DNA of 64,000 nt from assembly GCF_007830035.1 (NCBI RefSeq), contig NZ_VLKN01000006.1, positions 186,001 to 250,000 on the forward strand. The letters are read 5' to 3'. Shown in pieces: positions 21,931 through 33,964 of this stretch (its first letter is position 1; each line of letters starts with the position of its first letter). The position numbers and the translations under genes are program-made. The DNA comes from Luteimonas cucumeris (GTDB lineage: Bacteria > Pseudomonadota > Gammaproteobacteria > Xanthomonadales > Xanthomonadaceae). The notes below the pieces were generated by a model. That model had not been told where the DNA came from, did not search any database, and worked only from the letters and a program-made list of their open reading frames with translations.

Positions 21931-22043
21931 GGGGCTGGGATCTGGGAGCTCGGGCTGGTTCCGATCGCGGGACGGGAGTTGCGGCGCTTCAGGTGATCAT
22001 CATCAGGCTAGTCCCTAGTCTCTAGTCCCCAGATCCCAGCCCC
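21931..22043. repeat. Inverted repeat with tandem CTAGTCC heptamers
   Basis: GGGGCTGGGATCTGGG at 21931-21946 is matched perfectly by CCCAGATCCCAGCCCC at 22028-22043. Just inside the right arm, CTAGTCC CTAGTCT CTAGTCC (22008-22028) forms three tandem heptamers. It fills the whole gap between the Mth938-like gene and yhbY, so it lies within their likely transcript. Confidence 0.7.
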
Positions 22044-22048
22044 GGTTG

Positions 22049-22354
22049 TCATGCCCGCGGCAACACGATCTGGCGATGGTCCTTCGACGGCCGGTACAGC
22101 ACGGCCACGTGTCCGATGCGCTGCACCAGCGCCGCGCCGGCACGTTGCGCCAGGTCGCCGATCATCGCGTCGCGCGCGTCGCGATCGTCGCTGGCCACCT
22201 TCACCTTGATCAGCTCGTGGTGCTCCAGTGCGGTATCGACTTCGGCCACCACCGCATCGGTCAGGCCCTTGCCGCCGACCTGCAGCATGGCCTTGAGCCC
22301 ATGCGCCTGGCCACGCAGGAATCGGTTCTGGGCGGCGGTGAGCGTGGTCGTCAT
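22049..22354 (-). CDS. yhbY: YhbY-type CRM domain RNA-binding protein
   Basis: A 101-residue single CRM (YhbY) domain protein that associates with pre-50S ribosomal subunits in relatives. The domain is complete: LTAAQNRFLRGQAHGLKAMLQVGGKGLTD with the GxxG-type loop, ALEHHELIKVKV, the RDAMIGDLAQRAGAALVQRIGHVAVLYR end. It is divergent from rlmE, itself a 50S assembly gene, with 66 bases between the starts, as in many gammaproteobacteria. Confidence 0.92.
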   Translation of the reverse strand: MTTTLTAAQNRFLRGQAHGLKAMLQVGGKGLTDAVVAEVDTALEHHELIKVKVASDDRDARDAMIGDLAQRAGAALVQRIGHVAVLYRPSKDHRQIVLPRA

Positions 22355-22389
22355 GCGTGCGGAAGCAAGGTTCAGGCGGGCGCACAGGG

Positions 22390-22395
22390 TATCAT
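22390..22395 (+). promoter_or_regulatory. Possible -10 box of rlmE
   Basis: TATCAT lies 25 bases before the rlmE ATG in the divergent gap to yhbY. No clear -35 was seen; assignment rests on position only. Confidence 0.3.
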
Positions 22396-22420
22396 GGAGC
22401 CCCTAACTCGTTGATTTGCC

Positions 22421-23053
22421 ATGGCCGCCCGCAGCAAGAGCAGCACACGCTGGCTCCGCGAACATTTCTCCGATCCCTACGTCAAGAAGGCGCAGGCGGA
22501 AGGGCTGCGTTCGCGCGCCGCCTACAAGCTGGAGGAACTGGTCGAACGCGACCAGCTGCTCAAGCCCGGAATGGTGGTGGTGGACCTCGGCGCCGCGCCC
22601 GGCGGCTGGTCGCAATGGGTGCGCCAGGCGCTGGGCGAACACGGACGCGTGGTGGCGCTGGACATCCTCGAGATGCCGCCACTGGCCGGCGTCGAATTCC
22701 TTCATGGCGATTTCAGGGAGGATGCGGTCTTATCGGCCTTGGAGACGACGTTGCAGGGCAAGCCGGTCGACCTTGTCCTGTCCGATATGGCCCCCAATAA
22801 GAGTGGTGTCGATTCGGTCGACCTGCCGCGGGCGATGTACCTGTCGGAGCTGGCGATGGATTTCGCCGACCGGCAATTGCGGCCGGGCGGCACCTTCCTG
22901 ATCAAGCTGTTCCAGGGCGTGGGGTTCGATGAATACGTGCGGCAACTGCGGCGACGTTATGCCAAAGTGTCCATCCGCAAACCGGCGGCGTCGCGCAAGC
23001 GTTCGCCGGAAGTCTATGCCCTGGCGCAGGGCAAGCACGCGCAACTGAAGTAG
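22421..23053 (+). CDS. rlmE: 23S rRNA (uridine-2552-2'-O)-methyltransferase
   Basis: RlmE (FtsJ/RrmJ) methylates U2552 in the A loop late in 50S assembly. The 210-residue protein shows [30 protein letters not shown], the SAM motif [15 protein letters not shown] (residues 47-61), the catalytic K-D-K-E set spread over [31 protein letters not shown] and [12 protein letters not shown]. It is followed after 24 bases by ftsH, the classical rlmE-ftsH pair. Confidence 0.96.
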   Translation: MAARSKSSTRWLREHFSDPYVKKAQAEGLRSRAAYKLEELVERDQLLKPGMVVVDLGAAPGGWSQWVRQALGEHGRVVALDILEMPPLAGVEFLHGDFREDAVLSALETTLQGKPVDLVLSDMAPNKSGVDSVDLPRAMYLSELAMDFADRQLRPGGTFLIKLFQGVGFDEYVRQLRRRYAKVSIRKPAASRKRSPEVYALAQGKHAQLK

Positions 23054-23077
23054 GGCCGCGAGGCGCCGGAGAACGGG

Positions 23078-24982
<1,905 letters not shown>

Positions 24983-25009
24983 GCGCGGCTTGCCAGCAAA
25001 GTCCGAAGA

Positions 25010-25037
25010 GGCCAGAGTCCGCTCTGGCCTTTTCTTT
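25010..25037 (+). terminator. Intrinsic terminator after ftsH
   Basis: An 8-bp stem GGCCAGAG / CTCTGGCC with loop TCCG is followed by TTTTCTTT. It lies 28 bases after the ftsH stop and 11 bases before the next start codon. Confidence 0.85.
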
Positions 25038-25047
25038 GGATGACGCC

Positions 25048-25230
25048 ATGAACGAACCGGGCAATCCGAAACGGAAGACGAGCCTGGGCATGGGTATCGC
25101 CGTCGGCGTAGCCATCGGTGCAGGCATGGGCGTGGCGATGGGCAACATCGCGATGGGCATCGGCGTAGGCATCGCCATCGGCATCGCCTTTGGCCTGGCA
25201 TTCGACAACGGGCGCGGCAAGGACAAGTGA
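25048..25230 (+). CDS. Glycine-zipper miniprotein
   Basis: A 60-residue open frame with a short polar lead (MNEPGNPKRKTS), a long hydrophobic glycine-zipper core of GxxxG/AxxxG repeats (MGIAVGVAIGAGMGVAMGN and a second half of the same kind) and a charged end DNGRGKDK. Such proteins insert in membranes as packed helices; whether this one is an inner-membrane protein or a small membrane-active peptide cannot be told. The repeated ATGGGCATCGGC-type codons make it internally repetitive. The start follows GGATGACGCC, a weak RBS, and the gene sits just after the ftsH terminator. Moderate confidence that it is expressed. Confidence 0.6.
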   Translation: MNEPGNPKRKTSLGMGIAVGVAIGAGMGVAMGNIAMGIGVGIAIGIAFGLAFDNGRGKDK

Positions 25231-25306
25231 CGTCCAGGCTGCCGCCGGCGCCTTGATTCGGCTGTCTTTCCTGCCTGCTCGAGTTTCCTTGTCGCCTGAA
25301 GGTTCC

Positions 25307-25338
25307 TTGTCATCCCTCGCTGCGCCCGGGATGACGGA
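25307..25338. repeat. GTCATCC-type palindrome upstream of folP
   Basis: TGTCATCC and GGGATGAC flank CTCGCTGCGCCC, an imperfect small hairpin of the same type as those at 11713, 26284 and 40361. Confidence 0.55.
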
Positions 25339-25374
25339 GAATAGGGATTCGTTGGTTTTCCCGCGGGCTTCCCG

Positions 25375-26274
25375 ATGTTCGATATCACCCCTCAACTGGA
25401 TTGCGCCGGCCGTGTGTTGAAGCTGGACCGGGCGCGGGTGCTCGGTATCGTCAATGTCACTCCCGATTCGTTCTCCGATGGCGGCGAGCACGCCACGGTC
25501 GAGGCGGCGGTCATGCACGGCCTGCGGCTGGCGGGCGAGGGTGCGGATGCGCTCGATGTCGGCGGCGAATCGACGCGACCCGGTGCGCAGGAAGTTTCCA
25601 TCGACGAGGAAATCGCCCGCGTGATCCCGGTGATCGAGCGGCTGGCAAGGGAAACTTCGCTGCCGGTGAGCATCGACACCTCCAAGCCGGAAGTGATGCG
25701 CGCCGCGGTCGCCGCCGGCGCCGGCATGATCAACGACGTTTTTGCGCTGCGTCGCGAAGGCGCGCTCGAGGCCGCCTCCGAACTCGGCGTGCCGGTGGTG
25801 CTGATGCACATGCAGGGCGAGCCGCGCTCGATGCAGGACGCGCCGCAGTACGACGACGTGGTCGGCGACGTGCATCGCTTCCTGGCCGAGCGCATCTTCG
25901 CCGCGGAGATGGCAGGCATCGCGAAGAAGAACATCGTCGTCGATCCGGGTTTCGGCTTCGGCAAGAACCGCGGGCACAACCTGCAGCTGCTGGCGCAGCT
26001 GGAGCGCTTCCTCGAACTGGGCGTGCCGGTACTGGCGGGACTGTCGCGCAAGCGCACGATCGGCGAGTTGACCGGGCGCGACGATCCGCACGACCGTGTC
26101 TACGGCTCGGTCGCCGCGGCGCTGATCGCCGCACAGCGCGGTGCGCGGCTGCTGCGCGTGCACGACGTGGCCGCGACGGTGGATGCGTTGAAGGTGTGGG
26201 GTGCTGTCGCGGCCGTGCCGATGCCGCGTGCTGGTTCATCCTCGGCAACCATCCGTTGGCCGGACGATGACTGA
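25375..26274 (+). CDS. folP: Dihydropteroate synthase
   Basis: FolP joins p-aminobenzoate to dihydropterin pyrophosphate in folate synthesis and is the sulfonamide target. The 299-residue protein has the two signatures [19 protein letters not shown] (residues 23-41) and [16 protein letters not shown], the [13 protein letters not shown] and [15 protein letters not shown] segments, [33 protein letters not shown] and a C-terminal RVHDVAAT motif. The start ATG 25375 gives [12 protein letters not shown]. Slightly longer than usual at the C-terminus, which overlaps no other gene. Confidence 0.95.
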   Translation: MFDITPQLDCAGRVLKLDRARVLGIVNVTPDSFSDGGEHATVEAAVMHGLRLAGEGADALDVGGESTRPGAQEVSIDEEIARVIPVIERLARETSLPVSIDTSKPEVMRAAVAAGAGMINDVFALRREGALEAASELGVPVVLMHMQGEPRSMQDAPQYDDVVGDVHRFLAERIFAAEMAGIAKKNIVVDPGFGFGKNRGHNLQLLAQLERFLELGVPVLAGLSRKRTIGELTGRDDPHDRVYGSVAAALIAAQRGARLLRVHDVAATVDALKVWGAVAAVPMPRAGSSSATIRWPDDD

Positions 26275-26282
26275 TCTCCCAC

Positions 26283-26314
26283 CCCGTCATCCCAGCTTGC
26301 GCTGGGATGACGCG
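26283..26314. repeat. GTCATCCC palindrome upstream of miaA
   Basis: CGTCATCCCAGC-TTGC-GCTGGGATGACG is a perfect 12-bp hairpin with a TTGC loop. It lies 34 bases before the miaA start, in the folP-miaA gap. Confidence 0.75.
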
Positions 26315-26347
26315 CACAGAGAGCTGCAGCAACTACCCTTTCAAACG

Positions 26348-27313
26348 ATGCACGCCGACACCCGCCCCATTGCCATCGCCCTCATGGGCCCGACCGCCTC
26401 GGGCAAGACCGCGCTTGCACTGGAGTGGGCGCAGCGCCACGACGGCGAGATCGTCAGCGTCGACTCCGCACTGGTCTATCGCGGTCTCGATATCGGCGCC
26501 GCCAAGCCCGACTCCAATGAGCTTGCTCGCGTACCGCATCACCTGATCGATCTGCGCGAGCCGTGGCAGCCGTATTCCGCCGCCGAGTTCGCCACCGATG
26601 CGCGTGCCGCCGTCGCCGGCATCGTCGCGCGCGGCAAGCTGCCGATCCTCACCGGTGGCACCGGCCTGTATTTCCAGGCCCTGCTGCAGGGACTGTCGCC
26701 GATGCCGGAAGCCGATCCCGCGATCCGCGCCGGCATCGAGGCCGAGGCGACCGAGCACGGTTGGCCGGCCCTGCACGCGCAGGTGGCGACGATTGATCCG
26801 AAAGCCGCCGCGCGCATCCATGCCACCGACCCGCAACGCATCCAGCGTGCGCTCGAGGTGTACCGGATCAGCGGCAGGCCGATCAGCGAATGGCAGCGTG
26901 GCGGCAATGCCGGCGATGCCCTGCCGCTGCGCGTGCTGAAGCTCGCCATCGCGCCGCGCGACCGCGCCGTGCTGCACCAGCGCGTCGAGCGTCGTTTCGA
27001 CGCCATGCTGGGCGCCGGCTTCCTCGACGAAGTGCGCCGGCTGCGCGCCATTCCCGAACTGCGCGATCACCCACGTCCGCTGGACCTGCCGGCGCTGCGC
27101 GCGGTCGGTTATCGACAGGCCTGGGAGCATCTCGATGGCGCGACCGATGCCGCCGCGTTCCGCGACCAGGCGATCTTCGCCACCCGCCAGCTGGCCAAGC
27201 GCCAGCTGACCTGGCTGCGCGGCCAGCCCGACCTGCGCTGGTTCGATCCGGCACTGGAGCCGGCCCGGCTGGCCGACGCCCTGGCCCTTTTCCTGCGGCA
27301 GCCGGGTCGATGA
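26348..27313 (+). CDS. miaA: tRNA dimethylallyltransferase
   Basis: MiaA transfers a dimethylallyl group to A37 of tRNAs that read UNN codons. The 321-residue protein has the P-loop GPTASGKT (14-21), [55 protein letters not shown] and the tRNA-binding [11 protein letters not shown] with [16 protein letters not shown] 26348 is chosen because the P-loop should be near the N-terminus; an upstream frame start overlapping folP adds 49 unrelated residues through a palindromic repeat. It precedes hfq, the conserved miaA-hfq-hflX order. Confidence 0.95.
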   Translation: MHADTRPIAIALMGPTASGKTALALEWAQRHDGEIVSVDSALVYRGLDIGAAKPDSNELARVPHHLIDLREPWQPYSAAEFATDARAAVAGIVARGKLPILTGGTGLYFQALLQGLSPMPEADPAIRAGIEAEATEHGWPALHAQVATIDPKAAARIHATDPQRIQRALEVYRISGRPISEWQRGGNAGDALPLRVLKLAIAPRDRAVLHQRVERRFDAMLGAGFLDEVRRLRAIPELRDHPRPLDLPALRAVGYRQAWEHLDGATDAAAFRDQAIFATRQLAKRQLTWLRGQPDLRWFDPALEPARLADALALFLRQPGR

Positions 27314-27458
27314 TTGGCTGATTGCGACCGGATTGGCTGTCTGGGGCGGCCGTCTGCGCTAACATCGGGCCATCGCCGCCGCGGGGGTGCGGGTCGGGCG
27401 ACGCGGTTCCCCATGGGAGCCGGATCGATAAAACAAAAATCAAGTTGGGGATACGACC

Positions 27459-27743
27459 ATGTCCAAGGGACAGTCTTTGCAGGATCCTTTCCTGAATGCG
27501 TTGCGCCGCGAGCGCGTGCCGGTGTCGATCTATCTGGTCAACGGCATCAAGTTGCAGGGCACCATCGAATCGTTCGACCAGTTCGTCGTGCTGCTGCGCA
27601 ATACCGTCAGCCAGATGGTCTACAAGCACGCCATTTCCACGGTGGTGCCGGCGCGCAACGTGCGCGTGGGCCCGGGCGGCGGCTACGTGCAGTCGTCGGG
27701 CGAAGGCGGCGAAGACGATTCCGGCAGCGACGAGACCGAATAG
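27459..27743 (+). CDS. hfq: RNA chaperone Hfq
   Basis: Hfq is the hexameric Sm-like protein that pairs small RNAs with mRNAs. The 94-residue product has the complete Sm core [41 protein letters not shown] and the distal signature [12 protein letters not shown] (the YKHA motif of Sm2), followed by a glycine/acidic tail ([11 protein letters not shown]), shorter than the E. coli tail. GGGGATA precedes ATG 27459. It lies between miaA and hflX. Confidence 0.97.
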   Translation: MSKGQSLQDPFLNALRRERVPVSIYLVNGIKLQGTIESFDQFVVLLRNTVSQMVYKHAISTVVPARNVRVGPGGGYVQSSGEGGEDDSGSDETE

Positions 27744-27817
27744 CCCGGCTATTCACCCGTCGGATGCGACAATGTCGGCGATGACCACTCCCGACACGAA
27801 ACATCCGGATCGCCTGC

Positions 27818-29116
27818 ATGTTCGACCGTAGCCGCAAGGGCGAGCACGCATTGCTGATCCAGCCCCATGCCGGCGGCCCGCCGGCGGACGGGGCGCTGGA
27901 GGAATTCACCGACCTGGCGCGTTCGGCCGGCGCCAGCATCGCGACCGTGCTCACCGCGCGCATCGAGAAGCCCAATCCCGCCACGCTGATCGGCAGCGGC
28001 AAGCTGGAAGAGGTCAAGGCCGCGGCCGATGCCACCGGCGCTGACCTGGTCCTGGTCAACCATGCGTTGACGCCGGTGCAGGAGCGCAACCTCGAGAAGG
28101 CGCTGCAGCGACGCGTCGTCGATCGCACCGGCCTGATCCTGGACATCTTCGCCCAGCGTGCGCGCAGCCACGAAGGCAAGCTGCAGGTCGAACTGGCCCA
28201 GCTCAAGCACATGGCCACGCGCCTGGTGCGCGGCTGGACCCATCTGGAACGCCAGCGCAGTGCGATCGGCATGCGCGGTCCCGGCGAAACCCAGCTGGAA
28301 ACCGACCGCCGCCTGCTGCAGAAACGCGTCGACCAGTTGCAGAAGCGGCTGGACAAGGTCGAGGTGCAGCACACGCAGATGCGTCGCGCCCGCGTGCGCA
28401 GCGAACTGCCGCGCGTGGCGCTGGTCGGCTACACCAACGCCGGCAAGTCGACGCTGTTCAACGCGCTGACCGGTGCCGACGCGTACGCCGCCGACCAGCT
28501 GTTCGCCACGCTCGACCCGACCGTGCGGCGCCTGGCGCTACCCGGCGGCGCGCTGGTGCTGGCCGACACCGTCGGCTTCGTCCGCGACCTGCCGCACGAA
28601 CTGGTCGCCGCCTTCCGCTCGACCCTGTCCGAAGCCCGCGAGGCCGACCTGCTGCTGCACGTGATCGACGCCGCCGACCCGCTGCGCAACGAGCGCGTCG
28701 CCCAGGTCGACGCCGTGCTCAACGAGATCGGCGCCGGCGATCTGCCGCAACTGCTCATCTACAACAAGATCGATCGCGTCGAAGGCGCCGAGCCGCGCTA
28801 CGAACGTCCCAACGAGGGACGGGCGCGGGTCTGGCTGTCGGCGCGCGACGGCGTCGGCCTGGACCTGCTGCGGCAGGCGCTGGCCGACGCGCTGGACCTG
28901 CGCCGGATCGTCGGCGACGTGCTGCTGCCCAACCGCGCCGCACGCCTGCGTTCGCGCCTGCACGACCTCGATGCCGTCCGTGCCGAAAGTCACGACGAAC
29001 ACGGCTGGCACCTCAGCGTGGACCTGGCCGCCACCGACGCGGCGCGCCTGGCCGCCGCCGAAGACGGTGAAGCGCTGCGGCAGCTCTTGCCCGACAGCAC
29101 GGCCAGCCCCACCTAG
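27818..29116 (+). CDS. hflX: Ribosome-associated GTPase HflX
   Basis: HflX is an Obg-like GTPase that binds 50S subunits and splits stalled or heat-damaged ribosomes. The 432-residue protein has the N-terminal HflX domain (NPATLIGSGKLEEVKAAAD, VDRTGLILDIFAQRARSHEGKLQVELAQL), the coiled-coil linker with GMRGPGETQLETDRR, and the G domain with G1 GYTNAGKST (about 204-212), G3 DTVGFVRDLPH and G4 YNKID. The start ATG gives MFDRSRKGEHALLI, the usual N-terminus. hflK follows after 94 bases. Confidence 0.95.
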   Translation: MFDRSRKGEHALLIQPHAGGPPADGALEEFTDLARSAGASIATVLTARIEKPNPATLIGSGKLEEVKAAADATGADLVLVNHALTPVQERNLEKALQRRVVDRTGLILDIFAQRARSHEGKLQVELAQLKHMATRLVRGWTHLERQRSAIGMRGPGETQLETDRRLLQKRVDQLQKRLDKVEVQHTQMRRARVRSELPRVALVGYTNAGKSTLFNALTGADAYAADQLFATLDPTVRRLALPGGALVLADTVGFVRDLPHELVAAFRSTLSEAREADLLLHVIDAADPLRNERVAQVDAVLNEIGAGDLPQLLIYNKIDRVEGAEPRYERPNEGRARVWLSARDGVGLDLLRQALADALDLRRIVGDVLLPNRAARLRSRLHDLDAVRAESHDEHGWHLSVDLAATDAARLAAAEDGEALRQLLPDSTASPT

Positions 29117-29210
29117 TAGAATCACCCGACGCACGATCGGTTCACCAGATCAGCGATTTCGCGCCATCGCCGGTACGGATTGGCGCTCCCTTTATGGATG
29201 TGGAGCAGGC

Positions 29211-30317
29211 ATGGCCTGGAATATTCCCGGTAGCGGTGGTTCTGGAAAAGGCGGCAGGGGCGGTACGGGCAGGGGCGGCGGCAACAATCCGTTCGACGGC
29301 ATCCTCGACTCGCTGCGCAGCCTGTTCGGCGGCAATGGCGGTGGCGGTGGCGTCCTGCGCTGGGTCGGCATCCTGGTGGCGCTGTGGCTGGCCTTCAGCT
29401 CCTTCGTGCTGATCGCCGAACAGCAGCGTGGCGTTGTGCTGCGCTTCGGTCTGTTCTCGCGCGTGCTGCAGCCCGGCCCGCACTTCAAGCTGCCGTGGCC
29501 GATCGAACGCGTGGTCAAGGTCGCCGCGACCCAGATCAAGACCTTCGACAGCACCGTGCCGGTGCTGACCCGCGACGAGAACATCGTGCAGGTGCAGATC
29601 AACGTGCAGTACCGGGTCGCCGATCCCCAGCTGTACCTGTTCGGCACCCGCGACGCCGATCGCATGCTCGAGCAGGCAGCGCTCAGCACCGTGCGCGAGC
29701 AGGTCGGCCGTTCCGACCTGGACACCGTGCTCGGTGCGCGCAGCGCGCTGGCCGTGTCCTCGCGCCAGCAGCTGCAGCAGTCGCTGGACGCCTACCGCAC
29801 CGGCCTGGTGGTCACCGAACTCAACCTGCCCAACGCGCGTCCGCCGGAGGAAGTGAAGCCGGCGTTCGACGACGTCAACAGCGCGCAGCAGGACCGCGAC
29901 CGCCTGACCAGCGAGGCCCGTGCCTACGCCGCGCGCGTCGTGCCGGAAGCACGCGGCGAAGCCTCGCGCGTGCGCACCGCCGCCGAAGGCTACAAGACCG
30001 CGTCCGTGGCGCGCGCCACCGGTGACGCCGCGCGTTTCAGCCTGTTGCTGGACCAGTACCGCGGCGCCGAGGAAGTCACCCGCAAGCGCCTGTGGTTGGA
30101 GACCGTGCAGGACGTGCTCGCCGACAACCGCAAGGTGATCGGTGGCGACGGCCGCCAGCTGATCTATGTGCCGATGACCGGCCAGGGCAACAGCAATCCG
30201 GTGTCGCCGCCGCTGCTGCCGCCGGAGACGATCGCCCCCACCATCAACGCAACGGACGGCGGTAACGCCCGTCCCGAACGCAGTCCGCGACCGGGCCGCG
30301 AGGAGGCTACGCGATGA
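29211..30317 (+). CDS. hflK: FtsH protease activity modulator HflK
   Basis: HflK is a SPFH/band-7 protein that with HflC forms the large cage around FtsH. From ATG 29211 it has 368 residues: a Gly-rich cytoplasmic lead (MAWNIPGSGGSGKGGRGG), one membrane helix (about 46-66), the SPFH domain starting EQQRGVVLRFGLFSRVLQPGPHFKLPWPIE, a long coiled coil, and a Pro-rich C-terminal tail. GGAG at 29202 and the typical Gly-rich N-terminus support this start; an earlier start would run through the hflX end in another frame. TAGAAT at 29117-29122 may be a -10 box. It overlaps hflC by four bases. Confidence 0.94.
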   Translation: MAWNIPGSGGSGKGGRGGTGRGGGNNPFDGILDSLRSLFGGNGGGGGVLRWVGILVALWLAFSSFVLIAEQQRGVVLRFGLFSRVLQPGPHFKLPWPIERVVKVAATQIKTFDSTVPVLTRDENIVQVQINVQYRVADPQLYLFGTRDADRMLEQAALSTVREQVGRSDLDTVLGARSALAVSSRQQLQQSLDAYRTGLVVTELNLPNARPPEEVKPAFDDVNSAQQDRDRLTSEARAYAARVVPEARGEASRVRTAAEGYKTASVARATGDAARFSLLLDQYRGAEEVTRKRLWLETVQDVLADNRKVIGGDGRQLIYVPMTGQGNSNPVSPPLLPPETIAPTINATDGGNARPERSPRPGREEATR

Positions 30318-31177
30318 GAATCAACCTGTGGATCCCGGCGATCCTCGCCGCGCTGCTGGCGCTGATGGGCTCGGTGTACGTGGTCGGCGAAGGCCAGGTC
30401 GCGATCGTGCTCAACCTTGGCCGCGTCGCGCGCTGGGACATCGGCCCGGGCCTGCATTTCAAGTGGCCGCTGGTGGAAACCGCGCGCGTGTTCGATCGTC
30501 GCCTGCAGGTGCTCGAAGCCGAGCCCGAGCGTTACCTCACCTCCGAGCGCAAGGACGTCAGCGTCGACTTCTTTGCGGTCGGCCAGATCCAGGACGTGCG
30601 CGCCTTCTATCGCGCCACCGGCGGCGACGAGAAGGTCGCGGTCGATCGCCTGGCGCCGATCATCCGCGATTCGCTGCGCAACGAGATCAACTCGCGCACC
30701 CTGCAGCAGGTCGTTTCCGGCGATCGCGGCGATGTCACCCGCCGCCAGGTCACCGCAATCAACAAGGGCGCCGAGACGGTCGGCGTGCGCATCGTCGACT
30801 TGCGCATCAAGAAGATCGACCTGCCCACCGACAGCGACGTGATCAAGGACGTATACCGGCGCATGCGCGCGCAACGCCAGCAGGTGGCAAGCCGCCTGCG
30901 CGCCGAAGGCGAGGAGCAGGCGCAGACCATCCGCGCCAAGGCTGATCGCGACCGCGTGGTGATCGTGGCCGAGGCCGAGCGCGACGCGCAGAAGCTGCGC
31001 GGCGAAGGCGATGCCGAGGCCGCGCGCATCTACGGCACGGCCGCCAACCGCGATCCGGCGTTCTATGCGTTCCAGCGCAGCCTGGAGGCGTACCGCAAGT
31101 CGTTCGCCGACGGCAACAGCGTGATCGTGCTGGAGAACGACGATCCGTTCCTGCAATACCTGCGCAACGACAGGTAG
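30314..31177 (+). CDS. hflC: FtsH protease activity modulator HflC
   Basis: HflC is the second SPFH subunit of the HflKC cage. The 287-residue protein has an N-terminal membrane helix (MRINLWIPAILAALLALMG...YVV), the SPFH domain GEGQVAIVLNLGRVARWDIGPGLHFKWPLVE, the ERKDVSVDFFAVGQI segment, and a C-terminal coiled coil with RAEGEEQAQTIRAKADRDRVVIVAEAERDAQKL. Its ATG overlaps the hflK stop (ATGA), implying coupled translation and equal amounts. Confidence 0.95.
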   Translation: MRINLWIPAILAALLALMGSVYVVGEGQVAIVLNLGRVARWDIGPGLHFKWPLVETARVFDRRLQVLEAEPERYLTSERKDVSVDFFAVGQIQDVRAFYRATGGDEKVAVDRLAPIIRDSLRNEINSRTLQQVVSGDRGDVTRRQVTAINKGAETVGVRIVDLRIKKIDLPTDSDVIKDVYRRMRAQRQQVASRLRAEGEEQAQTIRAKADRDRVVIVAEAERDAQKLRGEGDAEAARIYGTAANRDPAFYAFQRSLEAYRKSFADGNSVIVLENDDPFLQYLRNDR

Positions 31178-31181
31178 GCCG

Positions 31182-31367
31182 ATGAGCGAATTGTGGGCGG
31201 CACTGTGCCTGGTCGCGGTGCTGGAAGGCCTGTGGCTGTTCGCCGCGCCCGGCGCCTGGAAGCGGGCGATGGCGCAGATGCAGGCGTTGCCGGAGCAGCA
31301 TCTGCGCAGGATCGGCGGGATGATCCTCGCCGCCGGCCTGGTGATGTTGTACCTGGTGCGCGGCTAG
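31182..31367 (+). CDS. DUF2065 family small membrane protein (YjeT type)
   Basis: The 61-residue protein has two membrane helices (about 4-21 and 45-59) around a short loop containing MQALPEQHLRRIGG, the DUF2065 signature. Function unknown; it commonly sits between hflC and purA, as here, four bases after hflC. The purA gene, however, is displaced by 1.2 kb of repeat sequence. Confidence 0.88.
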   Translation: MSELWAALCLVAVLEGLWLFAAPGAWKRAMAQMQALPEQHLRRIGGMILAAGLVMLYLVRG

Positions 31368-31411
31368 GGCTTTTTTTCCGACTGCGGAAGGTCGTAGCCT
31401 GATTACCAAGA

Positions 31412-31471
31412 CCGTAGCGTGCGCTGTGCGCACGAACTTAATGCTGATCGTGCGCACAGCGCACGCTACGG
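31412..31471. repeat. Perfect 24-bp inverted repeat (GTGCGCTGTGCGCAC family), copy 1
   Basis: Bases 31412-31435 and 31448-31471 are exact reverse complements, 24 of 24, with a 12-base loop. The core GTGCGCTGTGCGCAC is itself nearly palindromic. A second copy with two arm mismatches stands at 56627-56684. Both are 3' of genes. Confidence 0.9.
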
Positions 31472-31626
31472 CATCGGCTAGGGCCGCCGACGCTATTTCC
31501 TCTCCCATAGCGCGGGAGAGCGCGACGTAACGAGCGTGCTATCGCTCGACTCCCATGCTGTTTGCCTTTCCTCTTCTGCCTCTTTGCTTTGGCAGTTGGC
31601 ACGAACATCAGCGATCCATGTCACCC

Positions 31627-32274
31627 CATAAACCCGGAGGGCGGCGCACATGGATGTGCGCCGTTTTCCGACCGAGCCAGGAGGGCGAGTCGGAAAATCT
31701 CCGAGGACCGCAGCGTGCAACGTTAGCCTTGATCGGGGAAGACCTTTTTCTTTACTCAGGGCTGCGCCCTTCGCCCTTCGGGCCGGCTGCGCCGTTCGCG
31801 CCTGCGGCGCAGTGGTTGCTTTCTTTTGGGTCAGTAAAAGAAAGTGACCCGTACGCGCAGCGGGCGGAAGCTTTTACGGCAAGCGAAGCAGTGCAAGCTC
31901 CGTTGCCCAGGCTTTCCAGCCGTCATCCCCGCGTCCTTCGACAGGCTCAGGATGAGCGAGGCGGGAACCCAGCGACTTTGCGCCTGCTTTTGAAAGTCTC
32001 GCAGCGCTTGCCGATCTTTCAGGTCGGCTTTTCCGCCTGCTGCCGCAGTCGGGTCACTTTCTCTTGATGGGGCCAAGAGAAAGTAACCACTGCGCCGCAG
32101 GCGCGAACGGCGCAGCCGGCCCGAAGGGCGAAGGGCAAAGCCCTGAGTAAAGAGAAGGCCCTTCCTCGACAAATCAATCCGGCAAGTGGGTAGTGGCTCG
32201 CGATTTTCCGACTCGCCCTCCTGGCTCGTTCGGAAAACGGCGGCCATCCATGGTCGCCGCCCTTCGGGTCTATG
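31627..32274. repeat. Giant 648-bp inverted repeat element
   Basis: About 246 bases (31627-31872) recur as an imperfect reverse complement at 32026-32274, around a 150-base core. Matching blocks include CCAGGAGGGCGAGTCGGAAA, CCCTTCGCCCTTCGGGCCGG and CGCGCCTGCGGCGCAGTGGT. Each arm carries near its outer end a small stem-loop around CATGGATG or CATCCATG. The core contains a GTCATCC palindrome (31921-31972). No protein is recognised: open frames through the arms read as low-complexity repeat translation. It fills most of the DUF2065-purA gap. Confidence 0.85.
31921..31972. repeat. GTCATCC palindrome with GTCCTTCGACAGGCTCAGGA core, inside the giant repeat
   Basis: It runs from GTCATCCCC through GTCCTTCGACAGGCTCAGGA and TGAGCGAGGCGGGA to CCCAGC. 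The same arrangement recurs at 39262-39310. Confidence 0.7.
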
Positions 32275-32417
32275 GAAGTGCATGAGTTATGGGCGGCCAA
32301 ATCAAAAGCCGCTCTGTCCTTGGGGGCAATCGATGCACCGGGCATAGGCCACCCAAACAGCAACTCAGCCCACGGACCACCACACAGGCTGGCCCCCAAC
32401 CCCCAAAACCCGGATAA

Positions 32418-33845
<1,428 letters not shown>

Positions 33846-33870
33846 GCATCGCGCCGCTCGATCCTGCCAG

Positions 33871-33959
33871 GCGTAGGGCGGAACCTGCGAAGCAGATTCC
33901 GCCACGCGCGAATGCTCAATACATACGGCGGAATCGCCTGCGACGGTTCCGCCCTACGA
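33871..33959. repeat. GTAGGGCG...CGCCCTAC palindrome, copy A
   Basis: GTAGGGCGGAACCTGCGAAG opens and CGACGGTTCCGCCCTAC closes an 89-base imperfect palindrome. This is a G-variant (GCGGAA) of the family; it abuts copy B and lies 25 bases after the purA stop. Confidence 0.75.
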
Positions 33960-33964
33960 CTGGC

